Source of the DNA: Bacteroidota bacterium
GTDB lineage: Bacteria > Bacteroidota > Rhodothermia > Rhodothermales > Rubricoccaceae
Assembly (NCBI GenBank): GCA_039821555.1
Contig: JBCBNX010000012.1
Coordinates: 1-64,000 of the forward strand
DNA length: 64,000 nt
Reading direction: 5' to 3'
The notes beneath the pieces are model-generated. The model was not told the origin of the DNA, made no database searches, and saw nothing but the letters and a program-made list of their open reading frames with translations. The position numbers and the translations under genes are program-made. This document shows, piece by piece, positions 58,030 through 64,000 of the stretch (the stretch's first letter is position 1; each line of letters opens with the position of its first letter).

Positions 58030-58307
58030 CCTGGATAGGTAATCGGGCATTCTGGATAGATAACTTCGTGAAGGACGTGTTAATGAAAGCGATTCCGAAA
58101 AGAACCGAAACCTGAGGAGACACGAAGCGAAAAGCTTTAGGCTATGATCGAATCAGGATCTAGACTAAAAAAGTGAGGCGTAATAGCATTCTGACCAAAG
58201 AGTGACATGTTGCCGGGTGTGCAGTGCAGGATAGGGGCGAATCTTCGCTGTTGTGCGAAGCCCTCGCCATCCCTTTCATTTGTTAAACGCCTTCAACGTG
58301 ATTTCGC
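58030..58307. promoter_or_regulatory. Upstream region of the ilv operon
   Basis: This stretch must hold the ilv promoter. A CTTCGC/GCGAAG hairpin lies at 58243-58260, and a TTTCATTTGTTAAACG stretch at about 58275 is AT-rich enough for a core promoter. No consensus pair can be assigned with confidence. Confidence 0.35.
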
Positions 58308-58460
58308 ATGACCCCCACCGCTTCTTTGCTCGCCGCTGCCGCGCCTGTCATGGGTACCGCTGAGTACGTGCGCGCAAGCGAGCAGGGTGTCGTCGTGGCG
58401 ATTCAGGACGTGCTTGTGGTTGCCGTCCTCCTCCTTCTCGTGGTCCTTCTTCTTCCGTAA
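58308..58460 (+). CDS. ilv leader peptide (Val/Leu-rich)
   Basis: A 50-codon ORF ends 67 bp before ilvD. Its last 16 residues, VLVVAVLLLLVVLLLP, contain eight Leu and six Val. Clusters of the operon's own end products in a short ORF directly before the structural genes are the hallmark of ribosome-mediated attenuation. A small membrane peptide is the alternative, since the segment is also hydrophobic. Confidence 0.6.
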   Translation: MTPTASLLAAAAPVMGTAEYVRASEQGVVVAIQDVLVVAVLLLLVVLLLP

Positions 58461-58466
58461 CGCTCC

Positions 58467-58499
58467 GGTCGATCCTCAACACGCACGCGAGGGTCGGCC
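58467..58499 (+). promoter_or_regulatory. Possible attenuator hairpin before ilvD
   Basis: GGTCGATCCTC and GAGGGTCGGCC form an 11-bp stem (two G-U pairs) with an 11-nt loop, starting 6 nt after the leader stop codon. No T tract follows, so it may sequester the ilvD start region rather than terminate. Confidence 0.4.
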
Positions 58500-58527
58500 A
58501 GACCCCACCGCCTGCTCCTAAACGAGG

Positions 58528-60300
58528 ATGTCCACCACCAGCGAAAACGGATCTGAGACCCGAAAGCGGCGCAGCGACACGGTCAAGCGCGGCTTCGAGC
58601 GCGCGCCGCACCGCAGCCTGCTCCGCGCGACCGGCGCCATTCTGAGTGACGACGACTTCCAGAAACCGTTCATCGGCATCTGCAACTCGTACATCGACCT
58701 CATCCCGGGCCACGTCCACCTCCAAGCGTTCGGGAAGGTCGTCAAAGACGCCGTGCGTGCGGCCGGGGGTGTGCCGTTCGAGTTCAACACCATCGGCGTG
58801 GACGACGGCATCGCGATGGGGCATATCGGGATGCGCTACTCGCTGCCGTCACGCGAACTAATCGCCGACTCGCTGGAAACCGTCGCAGCCGCGCACTGGC
58901 TCGACGGCATCATCTGCCTGCCGAACTGCGACAAGATTGTGCCTGGCATGCTGATGGGCGCGCTGCGGCTCAACATACCTACCATCTTCGTCTCGGGTGG
59001 CCCGATGAAAGCGGGGCGGCTGGAAAGCGGCGAGAAGATCGATCTCATCTCGGTGTTCGAGGGCGTCGGGAAGTACCAGACTGGCGAGATCGACGACGCG
59101 GGGCTGCACGCGCTCGAAGCCAACGCCTGTCCCACGTGCGGGTCGTGCTCGGGGATGTTCACCGCCAACTCCATGAACTGCATCATGGAGGTGCTCGGCC
59201 TCGCGCTCCCCTACAACGGCTCGATCCTGGCCGTCGACCCACGCCGGAAGCAACTCGCCGAGCAAGCCGCCGAGCGGATCCTACACCTCGTCGACCACGA
59301 CCTCAAGGCGCGTGACATCGTCACCACCGAGGCTTTCGACGACGCCTTCGCGCTCGACATGGCGATGGGCGGCTCCACGAACACGATCCTGCACCTCCTC
59401 GCTGCGGCCAACGAAGCCGAGATCCCGTACGATCTCCACCGCATCAACGCGATTTCGCAGCGGACGCCTTACCTCTGCAGGGTCGCGCCCGCCACGCCGG
59501 ACGTGCATATGGAGGACGTGGAGGAGGCCGGTGGCATCCCCGCGATCCTGAACGAACTCGCTGCCGCCGACCTGCTCCACACGGACCGCCTCACGGTCAC
59601 CGGCGAGCCGCTGCAAGCCACGCTCGACGCCGCCGAGAACAAGCGGCCGGACGTGATTCGCTCGGTCGAAGACCCCTTCCGCACGACGGGCGGCCTAAGC
59701 ATCCTCTTTGGCAACCTTGCGCCCGAGGGTTGCGTGGTGAAGACAGGCGCAGTCGCTGAGCACATGCTGGAGTTCGAGGGACCCGCGCGGATCTACGAGA
59801 GTCAGGACGCCGCCGTTGAGGGCATCCTGCGCCGCGAGGTGCAGCCGGGCGAGGTCGTGGTGATCCGCACCGAGGGGCCGCGCGGAGGTCCTGGCATGCC
59901 CGAAATGCTCCAGCCGACCAGCGCGCTCGCCGGGATGGGCCTCGACACGTCGGTTGCCATGGTCACCGACGGGCGTTTCTCCGGCGGTACGCGCGGGCTC
60001 AGCATCGGCCACGCTTCGCCCGAAGCCGCCTCTGGCGGCCCCATCGGTGCCGTGCGCGCGGGCGACCGCATCCGCATCTCGATCCCGGAAAGCAGTGTGA
60101 CGCTGCTCGTGGACGATGACGAGATCGCGCGTCGCCTTGACGAGCAGCCACCGTTCCAGCCGAAGATCCAGCGTGGCTGGCTGGGGCGCTATACCCACTT
60201 CGTCACCAGTGCCTCCCAAGGCGCAGTGCTTCGCTTGCCAAAGTCTGTCTCCGCACCACATGGCGATGGTCAGGTTAGTGAAACACCGATAGCATCATGA
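58528..60300 (+). CDS. ilvD: Dihydroxy-acid dehydratase
   Basis: The 590-residue Fe-S enzyme dehydrates 2,3-dihydroxy acids to the 2-keto acids of valine and isoleucine. The cluster cysteines lie in [21 protein letters not shown] and [19 protein letters not shown]. The family signatures [12 protein letters not shown] and [17 protein letters not shown] are present. ATG 58528 gives [10 protein letters not shown]. It begins the structural part of an ilvDBNC operon, and its stop overlaps the next short ORF by ATGA. Confidence 0.96.
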   Translation: MSTTSENGSETRKRRSDTVKRGFERAPHRSLLRATGAILSDDDFQKPFIGICNSYIDLIPGHVHLQAFGKVVKDAVRAAGGVPFEFNTIGVDDGIAMGHIGMRYSLPSRELIADSLETVAAAHWLDGIICLPNCDKIVPGMLMGALRLNIPTIFVSGGPMKAGRLESGEKIDLISVFEGVGKYQTGEIDDAGLHALEANACPTCGSCSGMFTANSMNCIMEVLGLALPYNGSILAVDPRRKQLAEQAAERILHLVDHDLKARDIVTTEAFDDAFALDMAMGGSTNTILHLLAAANEAEIPYDLHRINAISQRTPYLCRVAPATPDVHMEDVEEAGGIPAILNELAAADLLHTDRLTVTGEPLQATLDAAENKRPDVIRSVEDPFRTTGGLSILFGNLAPEGCVVKTGAVAEHMLEFEGPARIYESQDAAVEGILRREVQPGEVVVIRTEGPRGGPGMPEMLQPTSALAGMGLDTSVAMVTDGRFSGGTRGLSIGHASPEAASGGPIGAVRAGDRIRISIPESSVTLLVDDDEIARRLDEQPPFQPKIQRGWLGRYTHFVTSASQGAVLRLPKSVSAPHGDGQVSETPIAS

Positions 60301-60455
60301 CTTCCCCCGTCCTCGTTGCCTCTGTTCCGGCGAGCCCCGCTCCTCGAACTGTCCTCCTCACGCGTGAAGGGGACAGCCTCGCGACCCTTCAGGGGGAGCG
60401 AAGTAGGGGGAGCTGGACGGCAACCTTCTGTCACGCTCACCACCTAGTCCGATGA
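60297..60455 (+). CDS. Short ORF coupled between ilvD and ilvB (uncertain)
   Basis: A 52-codon ORF starts in an ATGA overlap with the ilvD stop and ends with its TGA inside the ilvB ATGA, so ribosomes could pass through without a gap. The protein ([18 protein letters not shown]...) has no recognisable features. The underlying DNA contains a GTCCTCCTCACGCGTGAAGG-type imperfect palindrome like the CCCCTCGTGCGTGAGGGG hairpin at 50477, so it may simply be an intergenic repeat read as an ORF. Confidence 0.25.
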   Translation: MTSPVLVASVPASPAPRTVLLTREGDSLATLQGERSRGSWTATFCHAHHLVR

Positions 60456-62251
60456 GCCTCGTCCAATCCAACACACCTGTCACGGTATCTAGCGGCGATG
60501 GCATGGATGAGCGCCAGCCAGCCGTCCCCGTGATGACCGGTGCCGAGATCTTTGTCCACAGCCTCGAAGCCGAGGGCGTGGAGGTCGTCTTCGGGCACCC
60601 GGGTGGGGCCGTCATCAAGATCTACGACGCGATGGCGCAGATCGAGCCGTCATTCAATCACGTGCTCGTGCGCCACGAGCAGGCAGGCACGCATGCCGCC
60701 GAGGGCTACGCCAAGGCGACGGGCAAGGTCGGGACGGTCCTCGTGACGAGCGGGCCGGGCGCGACGAACTGTGTCACGGGCATCGCCGATGCCTTCATGG
60801 ATTCGGTGCCGATGGTCGTCTTCACGGGCCAGGTGCCGATTCCACTTATTGGGGGCGATGCGTTCCAGGAGACCGACATCATGGGGGTGACGCGCTCGAT
60901 CACCAAGCACAGTTTCCAGGTCCGCTGCGCGGCTGACCTCGCGCCGACGATCAAGGCCGCCTACGAGATCGCAGGCACCGGCCGTCCGGGCCCGGTGGTG
61001 GTCGACCTGCCGAAGGATATCCTGATTGAGGAAGCGCCGTACGTCTACCCGCGCGCGGTGTCGATGCGCGGTTACAGTGTGCCCGGCGCCGGACCCCAGG
61101 CCAAAGTCGAGCGGGCTGCACGGATGATCTCGAAGTCGCAGCAGCCGCTGTTCTACGTCGGCGGCGGGACCGTCAACGCAGGGGCAGCCGGGCTGCTCAC
61201 CGAAATCGCCCGGACGACGAAGATCCCGGTCACGACCACGCTCCACGGCCTCGGCAGCTTTCCGGAGGACGACCCGCTTTCGCTTGGGATGCTCGGCATG
61301 CACGGCACCTACCACGCCAACATGGCCGTGCAGCACTGCGACCTCCTCATCGCTATCGGCGCACGCTTTGACGACCGCGTGACCGGCAAGCTCGAAGCGT
61401 GGGCCCCGCACGCGGAAGTCATCCATGTCGAGATCGACCCCTCGTGTGTCTCGAAAAACGTCTTCGCCGACTGCGCCATCCTCGGCGACGTGAAAGCGGT
61501 CCTCCAGCAACTCAAGCCGCTGCTGAAGGAGAAGGACACGGCCGCGTGGCGCGCGCAGATCGAAGGCTGGCACAAGGAGTGCCCCAGAGTCGTCCCTGGC
61601 ATCACCGACATCCAGAACGGGGACGAGGGCGACGGGCAGCTGCACCCGCAGTATGTCATCCACCAACTCGGCAAGAAGGCAGGGCCGAACGCTGTCCTCA
61701 CGACCGACGTTGGCCAGCACCAGATGTGGTCGGCGCAGCACTTCGGCTTCGTACGTCCGCGCTCGCACATCACCTCGGGCGGCCTCGGCACGATGGGCTT
61801 CGGCTTCCCGGCGGCTATCGGCGCAGCGATGGGCCTGCGCGGCACAGGTGCGACGGTCGTGAGCATCAATGGCGACGGCGGCTTCACGATGAACGCCCAG
61901 GAACTGCGCGTCGCGGCGAAGTGGAAGCTGCCCATCAAGCTCGCCGTCATCAACAACAGCTTCCTCGGGATGGTGCGCCAGTGGCAGGAGCTGTTCTTCG
62001 CCGAGCGCTTCAGCCACACCGACCTCGCCGACACCAATCCCAACTTCGTCAAGCTGGCCGAGGCCTTCGGCGTGCGTGGCCTCCGCGCGTCTACGCCTTC
62101 CGAGGCCGACGCCATCATCGAGGAGGCCTGGCAGATCCACGACGCGCCCGTGCTGCTGGAGTTCGTCGTCCCGCAAGAGGAGATGGTTTTCCCGATGGTC
62201 CCCTCCGGGGCCGCCACCAACGACATGATCACCGAGCGCTTTGCTGAATAG
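60452..62251 (+). CDS. ilvB: Acetolactate synthase large subunit
   Basis: The 599-residue ThDP- and FAD-dependent enzyme condenses pyruvate with pyruvate or 2-ketobutyrate, the first common step to valine, leucine and isoleucine. The catalytic glutamate lies in VRHEQAGTHAAEGYAKATG. Other marks are VFGHPGGAVIKIYDA, TSGPGATNCVTGIADAF, the FAD-domain GARFDDRVTGKL and the ThDP motif INGDGGFTMNAQEL followed by VINNSFLGM. It pairs with the regulatory subunit encoded 81 bp downstream. Confidence 0.96.
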   Translation: MSLVQSNTPVTVSSGDGMDERQPAVPVMTGAEIFVHSLEAEGVEVVFGHPGGAVIKIYDAMAQIEPSFNHVLVRHEQAGTHAAEGYAKATGKVGTVLVTSGPGATNCVTGIADAFMDSVPMVVFTGQVPIPLIGGDAFQETDIMGVTRSITKHSFQVRCAADLAPTIKAAYEIAGTGRPGPVVVDLPKDILIEEAPYVYPRAVSMRGYSVPGAGPQAKVERAARMISKSQQPLFYVGGGTVNAGAAGLLTEIARTTKIPVTTTLHGLGSFPEDDPLSLGMLGMHGTYHANMAVQHCDLLIAIGARFDDRVTGKLEAWAPHAEVIHVEIDPSCVSKNVFADCAILGDVKAVLQQLKPLLKEKDTAAWRAQIEGWHKECPRVVPGITDIQNGDEGDGQLHPQYVIHQLGKKAGPNAVLTTDVGQHQMWSAQHFGFVRPRSHITSGGLGTMGFGFPAAIGAAMGLRGTGATVVSINGDGGFTMNAQELRVAAKWKLPIKLAVINNSFLGMVRQWQELFFAERFSHTDLADTNPNFVKLAEAFGVRGLRASTPSEADAIIEEAWQIHDAPVLLEFVVPQEEMVFPMVPSGAATNDMITERFAE

Positions 62252-62257
62252 GCAACC

Positions 62258-62324
62258 GGTCGCAGGTCGCAGGTCGGGTGCCGACCAGGAGAGACGTGCG
62301 ACGTGCGACCTAGGACCTCCGACC
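62258..62324. repeat. REP-like palindromic repeat between ilvB and ilvN
   Basis: Tandem GGTCGCA units (62258-62274) face an inverted set of TGCGACC/GGACCTCCGACC units (62300-62324). Repeats like this are common between genes in this window and can form a stable hairpin in the operon mRNA. Confidence 0.5.
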
Positions 62325-62332
62325 CCAAACTC

Positions 62333-62935
62333 ATGCCTCTCCCCACTACTCCCGACGACGTGGTCACGATCGAGCTGACCTCGCAGCAGATCCTCCGCAA
62401 GAAGGCCAACGGCGAGACCGTGCTGGCCGACGTGCCTGAGGCGGCGCGGCGGCACGTGATCGCGGTGCTGCTGGAGAACCACGTCGGCGCGCTCAACCGC
62501 GTCGTCAACCTGTTCTCGGCGCGCAACTTCAACCTAGAGAGCGTCACCGTCGGGCCGACCGAAGACGCATCCGTCTCGCGCCTCACCATCGTCACGAACG
62601 GGACGCGGCGTCAGATCAAGCAGATCCTGCGCCTCCTCGACCGGCTGATCGATACGCTCGACGTGGCCGACCTCGACCCGCAGGGCATCGTCGAGCGCGA
62701 ACTGTGCTTGGCCAAAGTCGGCTATTCGCCCGCCACGCGCGCGGAGGTGAAGGACATCGCCGACATCTTTCGCGCGAAGGTGGTCGACGTGACGCCCGAC
62801 ACCTTCACCTTCGAGGCGACAGGCCCGACGGCCAAGGTCAACGCTTTCATCGCCATGCTCGCGCCGCACGACCTCCGCGAAGTTGCCCGCTCCGGCCGCG
62901 TTGCGATGCGGCGTGACAGGCTTGCTACCGCCTAG
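62333..62935 (+). CDS. ilvN: Acetolactate synthase small (regulatory) subunit
   Basis: The 200-residue protein has an N-terminal ACT domain (HVIAVLLENHVGALNRVVNL, ARNFNLESVTVGPTED) and a C-terminal ALS_ss_C domain (LDPQGIVERELCLAKVGY, FRAKVVDVTPDTFTFEATG). It stabilises IlvB and mediates feedback inhibition by valine or other branched-chain amino acids. About 45 residues precede the ACT core, somewhat longer than usual. Confidence 0.93.
   Translation: MPLPTTPDDVVTIELTSQQILRKKANGETVLADVPEAARRHVIAVLLENHVGALNRVVNLFSARNFNLESVTVGPTEDASVSRLTIVTNGTRRQIKQILRLLDRLIDTLDVADLDPQGIVERELCLAKVGYSPATRAEVKDIADIFRAKVVDVTPDTFTFEATGPTAKVNAFIAMLAPHDLREVARSGRVAMRRDRLATA

Positions 62936-64000
<1,065 letters not shown>

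Overview
The window looks like chromosome from a GC-rich marine bacterium of the Rhodothermota (Rhodothermia, Bacteroidota-related). Several secreted proteins end in type IX secretion (T9SS) sorting domains, and there is a PorV/PorQ-family outer-membrane protein, TonB-dependent receptors, a zinc-less DksA-like regulator, a long-form IleRS and few Shine-Dalgarno sequences. This placement is inferred from gene content only.

Layout. 1-1540 is the end of a mobile island: an IS5-type transposase end, an ORF apparently cut by that IS, and an HNH endonuclease. It ends at a 50-bp 3' fragment of a tRNA-Thr(CGU) gene, the usual scar of a tRNA-targeted integrase. 1726-28384 is ordinary chromosome: lysA; an outer-membrane/T9SS cluster (TonB receptor, two T9SS-type proteins, PorV-like protein, lipoprotein); two family-10-like glycosylhydrolases around an amidase and a beta-propeller protein; an SSS symporter; a split, catalytically degenerate copper-amine-oxidase-like pair; glpK-glpD; DUF427. 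28385-29597 is gene-poor. 29598-44977 holds ileS, a dksA-like gene, an M16 peptidase, clpC, an iscA-type gene, an NhaC antiporter, a YdeI-like gene, a GH20 hexosaminidase and a T9SS cargo protein.

The outstanding region is 45000-54235. A sigma70-like promoter and a terminated leader RNA precede a dense RNA array with 11 tRNA genes (Asp, Leu, Pro, Phe, Arg, Gly, His, Trp, Ser, Tyr, Ser). Four further RNA units in it share one stem: the lower helix CCGCGC/GCGCGG, an ACTT on the 3' side, an inner GC helix, then a conserved TACAYAC. A fifth such unit lies between a TROVE/vWA (Ro60/Rsr-like) gene and rtcB. In at least two units the interior is a perfectly pairing circularly permuted tRNA (3' half, short linker, 5' half). 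I read these as a family of Y RNAs (YrlA-like). The array is followed by a conserved unknown protein, the Ro60-like protein, the RNA ligase RtcB, a DIP1984 protein, and a methyltransferase fused to the RNA 2'-phosphotransferase KptA. Together they form an RNA-repair or tRNA-surveillance locus with its own tRNAs and several tRNA-mimicking Y RNAs.

54198-57640 carries a TonB-type receptor and an aldo/keto reductase on the minus strand, then a HAD-like gene interrupted by one amber codon. The window ends in an ilv operon (leader peptide, ilvD, ilvB, ilvN, ilvC cut by the window edge) for branched-chain amino acid synthesis.
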